A stretch of DNA of 64,000 nt from the NCBI RefSeq assembly GCF_025567405.1, contig NZ_JAOQKJ010000001.1, positions 248,001 through 312,000 of the forward strand, written 5' to 3'. The DNA comes from Suilimivivens aceti. GTDB taxonomy: Bacteria > Bacillota > Clostridia > Lachnospirales > Lachnospiraceae. A model generated the notes under the pieces. That model searched no databases, had not been told where the DNA came from, and saw nothing but the letters and a program-made list of their open reading frames with translations. Position numbers and translations under genes: made by a program. Below, in pieces: positions 8,404 through 17,401 of this stretch. The first letter of the stretch is position 1. Each line of letters starts with the position of its first letter.

Positions 8404-9498
8404 TCATTTCCCCAGTTTTGTCAGGGAATACAGGTAATTCTCCCACTCACCATAAACCACCTCCGGTTTAAAAATAGCAGCTGCTTTTGCAGCATTCTCA
8501 CCGATTTCATCGGCTATCTGCAAGTGGTTTAGCAAATATTGCATCTTTTCCTGCAATTTCTGTGTATCACCAACCGGAATCAAATATCCGTTTTTTCCGT
8601 CTTCGATCAGCTCCGCCGGACCACCGCAGGGGCAGTCTGTAGAGATCACTGTAAGTCCCAGAAGCATGGCTTCGATCAAAGTATTAGGGGCGCCTTCAGA
8701 ATTAGAAGGAAGGACGAAGAGTCTCGCCCTTTCAATAACACCTGCTACGTCACTGGTTGCTCCCATCATAAAAGCCTGCTTTTCCAGTAAAAGCTCAAGG
8801 ATCAGGTGCTGAAGCCTTTCTTTCTGATCCCCTTCACCATAGATCTTAAGACTGTAATCCGGAAATTCCCCGGCAATCCCAGCAAATGCCCGGATCAGCA
8901 ACTCATGATTCTTATTTTCATCCACCCTGCCTACTGCCACGATGGTCTTTTCCCTTTCTCCCCGGTAAGGCTGTCTGAAAAAAGCCTTGTTGATCGGGTT
9001 TTTAAGGATCACTGCCTTTTTCTGCACCTTCTCTGGAAAGAAGGAAAAGCACTGTCTGGTCTGCAGGATCACGCCATCTGCTGACGCAAACAAATGTCTT
9101 GCCATAAACCGCATCCAACCATTGTAATATTCAAGTGCAGGCTCTGCCCGGACAGATACCGCTACCGGGATATGGAGGAACCGGCTTGTCAGGATCGCCA
9201 TCATATTATTCTTTCCGATAAAGGAGAGGATCACATCCGGCCTTTCTGTCTTCCAGATCATACGCAGCTTCCCGAAGCGGCGTCCAAAGTTCACAATGCG
9301 GCTTCCCGTGATTTCCTCTTCTGTGATATCTGAGATCACACGCTTTACACCATCTGGAAGCGGATATTCATTTTCTTTTTTATACTGGGTCACCATGGTG
9401 ACCTCATGGCCCTTTTCTGTCAGATCTGCAGCCAGATTCACCAGTACCCGCTCTGCGCCGCCCTTTGTCAGCGCCCCTATCAGCATTGCCACATGCAT
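8404..9498 (-). CDS. GT4 family glycosyltransferase, first copy of the AsnB-GT4 cassette
   Basis: 364 residues, GT-B fold. GGAERV near residues 13-18 forms the N-terminal acceptor loop. The C-terminal donor domain has VGRVDENKN and the E-x7-E motif in SEGAPNTLIEAM, followed by STDCPCGGP, a block shared almost word for word with the GT4 gene at 11.4-12.5 kb. The gene lies between the two asnB copies (29-bp and 15-bp gaps). It is a retaining inner-membrane-associated transferase by family; the donor is unknown. Confidence 0.9.
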   Translation of the reverse strand: MHVAMLIGALTKGGAERVLVNLAADLTEKGHEVTMVTQYKKENEYPLPDGVKRVISDITEEEITGSRIVNFGRRFGKLRMIWKTERPDVILSFIGKNNMMAILTSRFLHIPVAVSVRAEPALEYYNGWMRFMARHLFASADGVILQTRQCFSFFPEKVQKKAVILKNPINKAFFRQPYRGEREKTIVAVGRVDENKNHELLIRAFAGIAGEFPDYSLKIYGEGDQKERLQHLILELLLEKQAFMMGATSDVAGVIERARLFVLPSNSEGAPNTLIEAMLLGLTVISTDCPCGGPAELIEDGKNGYLIPVGDTQKLQEKMQYLLNHLQIADEIGENAAKAAAIFKPEVVYGEWENYLYSLTKLGK

Positions 9499-9513
9499 GG
9501 ATCCACAGCTCCC

Positions 9514-11394
9514 TTATTTCATATAGGTCTGATACCACTGCTGGAAGGTGAAGAAGGACCAGGTCAGCTTGGAATAATTCTCTCCGGTAGCCGGTCCCTT
9601 ATCTCCGGTCTTCATATAGCCTTCTATCATATCGGCGGTAAAATCAGCATCAAAGATTCTCTGCTTCTTTAAGTATTCCCTGCTGCACATATCTGTAAGC
9701 TGTTCCCTTAAAGGTCCTCTCAGCCACTGATCCATTGGCACGCCAAAGCCAACCTTTGGTCTGTCAAGAAGCTCTCTTTTAATATAATCATAGGCAATAT
9801 CCTTCAGGATCCGCTTTTTATTCCCCTTATCATACTTCAGGGAATGATCCATCCGGAAGGAATACTCCATGACTTCCTTATCCAGGATCGGGCATCTTGC
9901 TTCCAGGGAATATTTCATGGATGCACGGTCTACCTTGCAGAGAATATCACCCGGCAGATAGGTATCCATGTCCAGAAGCATCCGGCGGATCTGCCAGTCT
10001 GATACCCCATATTCACTTTCTATTTCAAAATGACAGGGCTGTCCTTCGCCGAGCACCATTTTTTGTGCTCTTGTCACATAATTTCCTGCGCCAAACTGGG
10101 TTTTACTTTCTTTACCACGGTTTCCGGCAATTACTCTTACCCGGAAAGGCAGCTTTCCTTCCAGTCCTGCCTGCTTTAGGCCTGGCAGATTACATATCCC
10201 GTGCACCATACCGCCAAGCATATCCAGTCTCTGTGCCTGTCTGACATTTTCATAAATATTATAGCCACAGAAAAACTCATCGCCGCCATCCCCGGAAAGC
10301 GCAACCGTCACCTGCTCTCTGGCAAGCTTTGACACCAGCATGGTTGCAATCTGGGAAGAATCCGCAAAGGGTTCATCATAATACTTCGGGATACTCTCCA
10401 CCAGTTTGAACATTTCCGCTTCATCTATGATCAGCTCAGTATGCTTTGTGCCCAGATGTTCTGCCACTGCTCTGGCATATCCTGCTTCATTATATCTCTC
10501 TTCATGGAAACCGATGGAAAAGGTCTTAACCGGCTCACTGCTTGCTTCCTGTGCCATAGCTGTCATCAGGGAAGAATCATAACCGCCGCTTAAAAAGGCT
10601 CCCAGCGGAACATCTGCGATCATACGGCTTTTCACAGCCTTCTGCAGCAATGCCTTTAATTCACTCTTTGCCTGCTCATAATCCGTCACAGGATTCTTTC
10701 TCATCTCATGATAGACATTCTTAATATCCCAGTATTTCCAGGTTTTTACCTCTCCATAATGGAACTGCAGGATACCGCCCGGCTCCAGCTTGTAAACCTG
10801 TTCAAAAATGCTGTCCGGTGCATTGATATACTGCTGGAAAAGGTACCTTGACAGTACATCCTTCCGGATCCTTTTCTGAAAGCCCTCTCTTGCCATCAGC
10901 GGCTTTAACTCTGAACCAAAGATAAGATTCCCGTCTGAAAGCTCATAATACAATGGCTTCTTGCCAATTCTGTCCCTTACCAGATAAACGGTATCATCTT
11001 CTCTGTCAAAAATGCAGATGGCAAACATGCCATTCAGCCTGCTGATACAGTCAATGCCCCATTTCAGGTAGGCTGCTATGATCACTTCCGTGTCGCAGGT
11101 AGAACGGAAAGGATAATCCTTAAGTTCCTCCTTCAGCTCCTGAAAATTATAGATTTCTCCATTGTAGACTACACTGATGCGGCCATTTGCCGAATGCATG
11201 GGCTGGTGCCCCAAAGGAGACAGATCCATAATGGAAAGTCTTCTCTGTGCCAGACCCACCTGGTAACCGTTTCGGATGGGATAAATCTCTTCTCCGCTGT
11301 CATCCGGTCCTCTGTGGATCATCGTATCATTCATGATCTTCAGCTGTTCCCGTGTAATATTCTGTTTGGATACAAATCCGCATATTCCACACAT
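9514..11394 (-). CDS. asnB: Asparagine synthase (glutamine-hydrolysing)-like amidotransferase, copy 2
   Basis: 626 residues with Cys2 (MCGICGF), GEIYN near 79-83, a canonical ATP loop SGGYDSS (269-275) and SGDGGDE in the synthase domain. Unlike copy 1, all nucleotide-loop glycines are present. It is homologous to copy 1 throughout but clearly diverged, so the duplication is old. By context it probably amidates a uronic acid of the glycan or a nucleotide-sugar; asparagine synthesis is the alternative. The ATG at 11394 lies 21 bp after the upstream GT4 stop. Confidence 0.9.
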   Translation of the reverse strand: MCGICGFVSKQNITREQLKIMNDTMIHRGPDDSGEEIYPIRNGYQVGLAQRRLSIMDLSPLGHQPMHSANGRISVVYNGEIYNFQELKEELKDYPFRSTCDTEVIIAAYLKWGIDCISRLNGMFAICIFDREDDTVYLVRDRIGKKPLYYELSDGNLIFGSELKPLMAREGFQKRIRKDVLSRYLFQQYINAPDSIFEQVYKLEPGGILQFHYGEVKTWKYWDIKNVYHEMRKNPVTDYEQAKSELKALLQKAVKSRMIADVPLGAFLSGGYDSSLMTAMAQEASSEPVKTFSIGFHEERYNEAGYARAVAEHLGTKHTELIIDEAEMFKLVESIPKYYDEPFADSSQIATMLVSKLAREQVTVALSGDGGDEFFCGYNIYENVRQAQRLDMLGGMVHGICNLPGLKQAGLEGKLPFRVRVIAGNRGKESKTQFGAGNYVTRAQKMVLGEGQPCHFEIESEYGVSDWQIRRMLLDMDTYLPGDILCKVDRASMKYSLEARCPILDKEVMEYSFRMDHSLKYDKGNKKRILKDIAYDYIKRELLDRPKVGFGVPMDQWLRGPLREQLTDMCSREYLKKQRIFDADFTADMIEGYMKTGDKGPATGENYSKLTWSFFTFQQWYQTYMK

Positions 11395-11415
11395 ATGATC
11401 CTGCTCCTGTCTGTT

Positions 11416-12513
11416 CTACTCAAGTACTTCCTCTATATATTCTTTCCATTGCTGCAGAATAGCCTGTCCATTGATCCTTTCTCTGATGTGGAGCGCTTCT
11501 CCCGCCAATCCTTCTCTTAATTCTTCATCCTCGATCAGACGGTTGATGTTTTCTGTCATGGCCTTCTCATCTCCGACCGGGATCAGGATACCATTGACCC
11601 CATTCTCGATCACAGTAGCAGGGCCGCCGCAGGGACAATCGGTCGCTACAACCGGCATGCCGAGGGTCATAGCCTCCAGCAGGGCATTGGGCATGCCCTC
11701 ATAATCAGAAGAAAAGGCATAGATCTCTGCCTTTGGCAGCTCCCTCTGCAATTCATCGCTGCCGCCCATCAGAATCATATACTCTTCTGCATGATTCTGA
11801 CGGATGATCTCCTCCAGCTTTTCCCTGGTGCCATCCCCGGAATCCGGTCCATACAGCTTCAGTATATAATCCGGATGCTTCTCATGAACCTTGATAAATG
11901 CCCTGAAAAGCATGGCCTGATTCTTAAAATCAACCAGTCGCCCAGACTGTACAACCACTTTCTCCTTCTGCTGCGGTATTTCTGCCTGTAGATATTTATC
12001 ATTGACAGGATTCAGAATGATCCTGGATCTTTTCTGAAGGGATTTTGGGAAATAACTCATCTGTTCTGCTGTCTGGAACACACAGCCCTTTGCCAGCCGG
12101 TATAATGTCGGCATCAAAAGCTTGTCTGCCCAGGTATTATAATAGGATTTCGGATCCTGGCGCACTGCCGGGATCACCGGTACATGCGTGCCTATGGCTG
12201 ATACAAGTGCCCTGTAGTTCGGTCTTCTGGTAAAGGAGATCACCACGTCCGGCTTTTCCTCTCTGATCAGTCTGTGAAGATAGGAAAAGCGCAGATAGAT
12301 CTTGGTTATCCTGCTCTTTTCCTCATCCTCTGGCCGAAGTCCGACTGATATCCGCCTTACTTTGGGATCCAGCGCAAATTCCACTTCTCCCTGCCATTCC
12401 GTGGCAGCGATCACTTCATAATCCTCCTGAACCAGCTGGTTCACCAGGTTGGATACGACACGCTCTGCGCCGCCCTGCTCAAAGCAGTTTAAATGAAATA
12501 GAAGTTTTCTCAT
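11416..12513 (-). CDS. GT4 family glycosyltransferase, second copy of the AsnB-GT4 cassette
   Basis: 365 residues from the ATG at 12513, which has GGGAG just upstream; a TTG seven codons earlier has no better site and is not used here. GT-B features: QGGAERVV near residue 12, VVQSGRLVDFKN, and the E-x7-E motif in YEGMPNALLEAM followed by ATDCPCGGP. It resembles the GT4 gene at 8.4-9.5 kb more than the other GT4 genes here. It is the first gene after the MazEF pair and has its own predicted promoter (12546-12574). Confidence 0.88.
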   Translation of the reverse strand: MRKLLFHLNCFEQGGAERVVSNLVNQLVQEDYEVIAATEWQGEVEFALDPKVRRISVGLRPEDEEKSRITKIYLRFSYLHRLIREEKPDVVISFTRRPNYRALVSAIGTHVPVIPAVRQDPKSYYNTWADKLLMPTLYRLAKGCVFQTAEQMSYFPKSLQKRSRIILNPVNDKYLQAEIPQQKEKVVVQSGRLVDFKNQAMLFRAFIKVHEKHPDYILKLYGPDSGDGTREKLEEIIRQNHAEEYMILMGGSDELQRELPKAEIYAFSSDYEGMPNALLEAMTLGMPVVATDCPCGGPATVIENGVNGILIPVGDEKAMTENINRLIEDEELREGLAGEALHIRERINGQAILQQWKEYIEEVLE

Positions 12514-12545
12514 AATGCTCCCGTTTTTCCACAATCTTTCTGCTC

Positions 12546-12574
12546 ATTTTATCACATCTGACAATCTCTCACAA
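12546..12574 (-). promoter_or_regulatory. Predicted sigma-A promoter downstream of mazF
   Basis: On the minus strand TTGTGA (12574-12569), 17-bp spacer, TAAAAT (12551-12546), about 30 bp before the GT4 start at 12513. It would restart transcription of the GT4/AsnB/GT11 section after the toxin-antitoxin pair. Confidence 0.5.
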
Positions 12575-12620
12575 GTCTGCGGAGTGATCCCTGCCCTGTC
12601 ACTCATTGCTCAGGATCACG

Positions 12621-12923
12621 TCAGATATATTCAAAAATTCCCTGTATTGCATCAGATACATTCATCAGTTCTGATAACGGTATCCTGGCCACTTTTTTGT
12701 ACCCACGCACAGCCAAATCTAATAGAGCTATCTTCTCACACTGAATATAACCTTCCACTTCCTGCACGGATGTCCATATATGAAGAGGGCCTTCCTTTGA
12801 ATCACGGATAATTGGACATCCTATTACCTCGCCACTTGTATTAAAGAAATCTTTACTGACAACCAGCACAGGATGCTTTATTTTCTCAACCTTAATAATA
12901 TCCCCCTGATGCACACTCCCCAT
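12621..12923 (-). CDS. mazF: Type II toxin, MazF/PemK family endoribonuclease
   Basis: 100 residues from the ATG at 12923, which overlaps the antitoxin stop by one base (TAATG) and has AGAGAGG seven bases upstream; an in-frame GTG two codons earlier lies too close to that site. The start VHQGDIIKV, then HPVLVVSKDFFN and GCPII, follow the PemK/MazF SH3-like barrel pattern (GD, P-x-lVvS, N, hydrophobic P-I). The family cleaves mRNA at short sequences and is neutralised by MazE. It is encoded inside the polysaccharide locus, after its antitoxin, in the usual order. Confidence 0.9.
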   Translation of the reverse strand: MGSVHQGDIIKVEKIKHPVLVVSKDFFNTSGEVIGCPIIRDSKEGPLHIWTSVQEVEGYIQCEKIALLDLAVRGYKKVARIPLSELMNVSDAIQGIFEYI

Positions 12924-13165
12924 TACCACACCTCTCTGCCAACGGGCTCTCCAAAATCATATTCCCCATCAAGCATTAACCTGCCATTATATTCAGATGC
13001 TCTTTCTTCCAATGTTTTATGCCTAAAGGGTTTTGCCAAAGTAATTACTCCATCTGTCACTGTCACATCTAGCATTTCATTTAATGTGATTCCCGCACTC
13101 TTCAAAATTTCCTTAGGCAATCTGATTCCCTGACTATTTCCCCATTCTTTTACCTGTGCCTGCAT
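12923..13165 (-). CDS. mazE: Antitoxin MazE / AbrB-like DNA-binding protein
   Basis: 80 residues. WGNSQGIRLPKEIL near residues 8-21 is the SpoVT-AbrB swapped-hairpin fold typical of MazE (W/K-W-GNS-x-x-I-R-(I/L)-P), and the acidic C-terminus is where MazE contacts MazF. AGGTGG lies 5 nt before the ATG. One-base overlap with mazF suggests translational coupling and antitoxin excess. It probably represses its own promoter through the inverted repeat at 13189-13207. Confidence 0.92.
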   Translation of the reverse strand: MQAQVKEWGNSQGIRLPKEILKSAGITLNEMLDVTVTDGVITLAKPFRHKTLEERASEYNGRLMLDGEYDFGEPVGREVW

Positions 13166-13188
13166 TTGACCACCTCACCTCTTATATC

Positions 13189-13207
13189 TGTATATACATA
13201 GTATACA
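13189..13207. promoter_or_regulatory. Candidate MazE(F) operator: inverted repeat over the -10 box
   Basis: TGTATA, 7 bases, TATACA: a perfect 6-bp inverted repeat covering the predicted -10 (13200-13205) of the mazEF promoter. Its placement fits autorepression by the AbrB-fold antitoxin. Binding is inferred. Confidence 0.5.
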
Positions 13208-13228
13208 CATTTAATAATAAATTATCAA
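13200..13228 (-). promoter_or_regulatory. mazEF promoter (sigma-A type)
   Basis: TTGATA (13228-13223), 17-bp spacer, TATACT (13205-13200) on the minus strand, about 35 bp before the mazE start. The -35 sits only a few bases past the stop of the preceding GT4 gene, in an AT-rich stretch. Confidence 0.75.
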
Positions 13229-13232
13229 TGAT

Positions 13233-14465
13233 TTATTCTTCAGCCAGCTTCAGAAACTGCTCCAGATATTTCTCATAGGTAAAATCTCCTGCCCGCCTGG
13301 CAGCCGTCTGGCGGTAGCTTTGCAGCAGCTTCTCATCCTGCAAAAGCCTTATCACAGTATCTGCAAGATTTCTCTCTTCCTCCGTGATATCTGCCGGATC
13401 CAGATTCTCCTCCTTCTGCATTTCCGGTACCACGATTCCATAATCTCCATATATAACAGGTGTTTCTTTTTCTTTCTGTTTCTCTGTAAACTGATCATTC
13501 AGAGAAGCAGTGTCTCCATTCCTTACGAGGATCTCTGCAGGACCCGTCAGACAGTTGGTGCTGACAGGTGCCAAGGAAAGAGTCATGGCCTCTACCAGTG
13601 CATTAGGAAATCCTTCGTTGGCAGAGGTAAGCAGATATACTTCCCCGTATTTCAGAAGTGCGTAAGGATCCCTCCGCATGCAGGCAAAATAAATTGCATC
13701 TGTTATTTTAAGCTGTTCTGCCAGTGTTTTATACTTTTGGAAGGTACCGGCTCCCATCAGGATCAGTCTTGCTTCCGGTATTTGATCGTGCACCAGCTTA
13801 AAGGCCTTGATCATATGCCAGAAACCTTTCATGGGATCGTCTCTTCCCATGGATACCAGATAGCGGAGCTGCCCAGGTTCCTGCTGTAGGCTTCCTGCCT
13901 CTTTCAATTCTTCTGCAAAAGGAAGCGGCGGATCTGATGCGGCTGCCTCCTTCCGGATCGTATCCGCATCATAGAGATTATACAGCACCGCTGTATTATT
14001 AAATTTATATTTAATTTTTACAGATTTCTCAATATCTCTGGAGCAGCATACGATCAGGTCTGCCTTTTTCACCAGAAGACGCATCTTAGTCTCTTCTTCT
14101 ACATCGGTGTAGTTCCGAAGTCCAAGCCAGACCTTCTCCTTACCCGTCTTGGAAAAGGCGTTGACCATATTGGCTGTCGGTCCGAAGCTGTAGGCGATCT
14201 CGGGCTGCATTTCCTTCTTCAGCTCACGCACTTTCCGGGATCTTCTGATAATATTCAGGATCTTCTGCAGCTTTCCCTTACGGACACCCATCTGGATATC
14301 AATAATGGAAAGTCCTTCCACATCATAGGCGATATTGGCAGAATCAAAGATTACAATGGTGACATCAAAATAGGGTTCCAGCAGTCTCGCCGTAGTGACA
14401 CACACCCTTTCAAAACCGCCCTGATGAAGCATGGGACTGATCAGCATCAATTTTCTTTTACTCAT
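13233..14465 (-). CDS. GT4 family glycosyltransferase
   Basis: 410 residues from the ATG at 14465 (GGAAGGTGG upstream, 8-bp ATGAGTAA overlap with the preceding stop); a start seven codons earlier is possible. GT-B: GGFERVCVTTARL near residues 14-26, VSMGRDDPMKGF at the start of the donor domain, and the E-x7-E motif in NEGFPNALVEAM followed by TNCLTGPAEIL. An extra segment of about 45 residues between that block and the C-terminal helix makes it longer than its GT4 neighbours. Last gene before mazEF; sugar specificity unknown. Confidence 0.88.
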   Translation of the reverse strand: MSKRKLMLISPMLHQGGFERVCVTTARLLEPYFDVTIVIFDSANIAYDVEGLSIIDIQMGVRKGKLQKILNIIRRSRKVRELKKEMQPEIAYSFGPTANMVNAFSKTGKEKVWLGLRNYTDVEEETKMRLLVKKADLIVCCSRDIEKSVKIKYKFNNTAVLYNLYDADTIRKEAAASDPPLPFAEELKEAGSLQQEPGQLRYLVSMGRDDPMKGFWHMIKAFKLVHDQIPEARLILMGAGTFQKYKTLAEQLKITDAIYFACMRRDPYALLKYGEVYLLTSANEGFPNALVEAMTLSLAPVSTNCLTGPAEILVRNGDTASLNDQFTEKQKEKETPVIYGDYGIVVPEMQKEENLDPADITEEERNLADTVIRLLQDEKLLQSYRQTAARRAGDFTYEKYLEQFLKLAEE

Positions 14466-15636
14466 TTTCCCACCTTCCGCTTTCATAAAAGCGCATCATC
14501 CTTTCTGCCTGAGCCTGCACATCAAAGCCGGCTGCCGCCATTTTTGCAGCGTATTTTTCCCTGTTCTCCTGTTTGGACACTAAAGCATCCATCCGCCGCT
14601 GCAATACCTCTGCCCAGACCTTCGGCTCTTTCTCTATGCTCATCGTTTCTACCAGCTCTGTTGCTATCACTTCCCGGCAGATCGTATCGCTCATCAGACA
14701 CGGCAGACCGCTTGCCTGCGCTTCCACGATGGTTCCTGGCATACCCTCATACCGGGACGGATATACGAAATAGTCCATAGCCTGATAATAATCGGCGATA
14801 TTCTTATGATTTCCAAGAAAATGTACCCTGTCTGCCACGCCAAGCTCTTCTGCCAGCTTTCTGGTATCCTCCATGAGAGGTCCTTCTCCCAGTAAAATCA
14901 AATGATAATTCTGATCAGCTCCGTTCTCTGCTGTGCTGCCACCTGCTCCAGCACTCATCCGGCACAGCTTCGCAAACACCCGGAGCAGGTATTCATGGTT
15001 TTTGGCATAGTGGAATCTTCCCACATGCCCGATGATAATGGCATCTGTAAGCCCAAGCTCCTCACGCATCTTTTTCCGTTTTTCTGGGTCAAAGGTAAAC
15101 CCTGCACAGTCGATCGCATTAGGGATAAAGATCGTCTTTCCTTCCCGGACTGCTTTTTCGCCGTAAACAGAAATCCCAGCGAGTTCAGAACAGGTGAAGA
15201 GATAATCTGCCTTATCTGCCAGATTTCTCCGAAGGAACCGTGTCATGGTACCTTTAAGCCCCTTATCCACTCCGGCACTTCTCGCGTGGGCTGCGGTTTT
15301 CTTTACGCCTGCTTTCTTTGCGATTGGAAGATAGATGGCCGCTGTGCTCGTCATATGTCCCTGTACCAGAGCAAATTCATGATGCTCCTGAAAGAATTCC
15401 TTCAGTGCTTTCCGATAAGAAAAATAGTTATAGATACGAAAACGGGGAACCCGGAAAATACGTCCTCCTAGTTCCCTGATCTCCTTTTCATAAAAGCCTT
15501 CTTCTCCGGAATGCACCAGAAAATCAAATTGTACACGATTTCGGTCTGTATGACGGTACAGATCCATGATCCTGCTCTCTGCTCCACCAAGGTTGGTATT
15601 GCCAAGTACATGGAGTACCCGTACTGCTTCTCCCAT
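14458..15636 (-). CDS. GT4 family glycosyltransferase, EpsF/CapM-like
   Basis: 392 residues. VLHVLGNTNLGGAESRIMDL at the N-terminus and VQGHMTSTAAIYLPIAKKAG are typical of the EpsF-like branch of exopolysaccharide GT4 enzymes. The donor domain has IGHVGRFHYAKNHEYL and the E-x7-E motif in YEGMPGTIVEAQ. An insert of small residues (RMSAGAGGSTAEN) after the first donor helix is unusual and may be a surface loop. It overlaps the following GT4 gene by 8 bp. It probably extends the lipid-linked repeat unit in the cytoplasm. Confidence 0.9.
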   Translation of the reverse strand: MGEAVRVLHVLGNTNLGGAESRIMDLYRHTDRNRVQFDFLVHSGEEGFYEKEIRELGGRIFRVPRFRIYNYFSYRKALKEFFQEHHEFALVQGHMTSTAAIYLPIAKKAGVKKTAAHARSAGVDKGLKGTMTRFLRRNLADKADYLFTCSELAGISVYGEKAVREGKTIFIPNAIDCAGFTFDPEKRKKMREELGLTDAIIIGHVGRFHYAKNHEYLLRVFAKLCRMSAGAGGSTAENGADQNYHLILLGEGPLMEDTRKLAEELGVADRVHFLGNHKNIADYYQAMDYFVYPSRYEGMPGTIVEAQASGLPCLMSDTICREVIATELVETMSIEKEPKVWAEVLQRRMDALVSKQENREKYAAKMAAAGFDVQAQAERMMRFYESGRWENE

Positions 15637-15656
15637 GCTTTCTATCCTTTCTCTTT

Positions 15657-16409
15657 TCAGTGATGCAGCCTCACAAGCAAAAACTTCGCCCTAGCCATCA
15701 GATATTCCCGGATCCGCCCGGGAAAACCTCGTTTCACAGCCGGCACCTTCCGGTATTCCTCATAGCTGATCCATGTGACACCTTCTGCCTGGAATCTCTT
15801 CTCATAGCCTGCCAGCTCTTCTTCCTGTATGGTTCCGGTATGAACCACCATGGTGGAATATCCTTTTTTCTTTTTCAGGGTATCAGAAAGCCGGAAGGAA
15901 ATGGGATAAAAGGTCAGTCCCTGCCAGAGATAAGGCTGTTCTCCAAAGCCATCTGTCAGTGCCTGAAAGCCATTTTCTTTCAATGCCCGCAGTGTATTCC
16001 TGTCATAGGAATGAGCCGGTGCCATGAACAGATCGGTACGCACACCATGCTCTTCGAGGATCTGCTTTCCCCTCGCGATCATCTCTTTCTGCTCTTCATA
16101 AGGCTTTCCCGCATATTCAGAAAAGTCATTTAAAGGAAACAGGCCGCCTTTCTTTGTACTGTATACATGGTTCATGCCATGAAGAGCCACAGACCAGCCT
16201 TCTTCCTGAAGACCTCGGATATAAGCATAAAAATCCGCCGGTGCGTCCTTTCTGCTTTCGCTGCTGCCCCTCAGGTTCTCGTCCCGGTTGTCCGGAACAA
16301 CCCCTATAAGCGGTTTCACCTGATACTGATCCAGCAGCGCCTTAAACCTAAAAAAGCGCTGCCAGTCCATATCAGGTGTAATGTCATCTAATCTTACTGC
16401 GATTTTCAT
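15657..16409 (-). CDS. DUF2334-type polysaccharide deacetylase-like protein
   Basis: 250 residues. VRLDDITP at residues 5-12 gives the Asp-Asp metal pair of NodB-like deacetylases, HGMNHVY near 95-101 gives the two His ligands, and APAHSYD near 139-145 the next conserved block. No signal peptide or membrane segment is visible, so it would act in the cytoplasm. It may de-N-acetylate a lipid- or nucleotide-linked HexNAc, or serve as an unrelated hydrolase. Its start overlaps the epimerase stop by 4 bp, so it is co-translated with the uronate genes. Confidence 0.78.
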   Translation of the reverse strand: MKIAVRLDDITPDMDWQRFFRFKALLDQYQVKPLIGVVPDNRDENLRGSSESRKDAPADFYAYIRGLQEEGWSVALHGMNHVYSTKKGGLFPLNDFSEYAGKPYEEQKEMIARGKQILEEHGVRTDLFMAPAHSYDRNTLRALKENGFQALTDGFGEQPYLWQGLTFYPISFRLSDTLKKKKGYSTMVVHTGTIQEEELAGYEKRFQAEGVTWISYEEYRKVPAVKRGFPGRIREYLMARAKFLLVRLHH

Positions 16410-17380
16410 AAATTTTCCTTATACCAGTTGATTGCCAGGTGGATTCCCTTGGCAAAATCATATTCCGGATCATAATGAAGCAGCTCTCTTGCCTTGCTGA
16501 TATCTGCATTGGAATCCCGGATATCACCTGCCCGGTCTGGTCCGAAGTTCGGTTCAACCTGTTTGCCAAGTGCATCACATAGCTGATGGTAAACATCGAT
16601 CAGATACTCTCTGCCGCCGGCACCGATATTGAAAGCCTCTCCTGCTGCCTCTGAACCTGCCAGACAGGCCTTCAGGTTAGCTTCGATCACGTTGTCAACA
16701 TAAGTAAAGTCACGGGACTGTCTACCATCACCGTTGATCGTGGGAACCTCGCCGTTCATCAGCTGCTTGATGAACTTCGGGATGACAGCGGCATACATGC
16801 CGTTAGGATCCTGCCTGCGTCCAAATACATTGAAGTAACGCATGCCATAGGTATCCAGTCCATAGAGAACCTTATACAGTCTTCCGTATTCCTCATCCAC
16901 CCTTTTGGTCAGTGCATAGGGAGAAAGAAGCTTACCCTCGTGCCCTTCCTTCTTGGGAAGCACCGGATGATCTCCGTAAACAGAGGAACTGGAAGCATAT
17001 ACAAACTTCTTTACTCCATTCTGTCTGGAGGCCTCCATCATGTTTAAGGTACCACGGATATTGATCTCCTCATAAAGAAGCGGCATTTCAATACTTCTCG
17101 GAACGCTGCCCCAGGCTGCCTGGTTCAGTACATAGGTCACACCCTCTGTCGCCTTCATGCAGGTTTCCAGCTCCCGGATGTCTCCTTTGATAAAGGTGAA
17201 CTTCGGATTCTCCATAAAAGGCTCTATATTTTCCAGCTTTCCGGTGGAAAGATTGTCAAGGCATCTTACTGTATATCCCAGCTCCAGAATCGCCTCACAC
17301 AGGTTGGAGCCGATAAAACCGGCACCACCTGTCACAAGAAAAACCGCATCTTTGTCAAATTTCAGTTCTCGAAAACTCAT
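16406..17380 (-). CDS. NAD-dependent UDP-HexNAc(A) 4-epimerase, WbpP/TviC-like
   Basis: 324 residues, extended SDR. TGGAGFIG at 17-24 binds NAD, ASSSSVYG carries the catalytic Ser, and SPYALTKR gives Tyr155 and Lys159. NQAAWGSVPRS and NVFGRRQDPNG match the WbpP/Gne/TviC branch, which epimerises UDP-GlcNAc or UDP-GlcNAcA at C4. It directly follows a WbpO/TviB-type dehydrogenase gene (21-bp gap), so the pair most likely yields UDP-GalNAcA, as in Vi antigen synthesis. That product is inferred from the pairing. Confidence 0.88.
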   Translation of the reverse strand: MSFRELKFDKDAVFLVTGGAGFIGSNLCEAILELGYTVRCLDNLSTGKLENIEPFMENPKFTFIKGDIRELETCMKATEGVTYVLNQAAWGSVPRSIEMPLLYEEINIRGTLNMMEASRQNGVKKFVYASSSSVYGDHPVLPKKEGHEGKLLSPYALTKRVDEEYGRLYKVLYGLDTYGMRYFNVFGRRQDPNGMYAAVIPKFIKQLMNGEVPTINGDGRQSRDFTYVDNVIEANLKACLAGSEAAGEAFNIGAGGREYLIDVYHQLCDALGKQVEPNFGPDRAGDIRDSNADISKARELLHYDPEYDFAKGIHLAINWYKENL

Positions 17381-17401
17381 ATTCGTCCTCTTTTCTGTCT
17401 C

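Noticed and set aside
12584..12619. Inverted repeat GTGATCC/GGATCAC after mazF as a terminator
   Set aside because: A 22-base loop and no U-tract; the region also holds a promoter. Possibly a chance repeat or weak structure.
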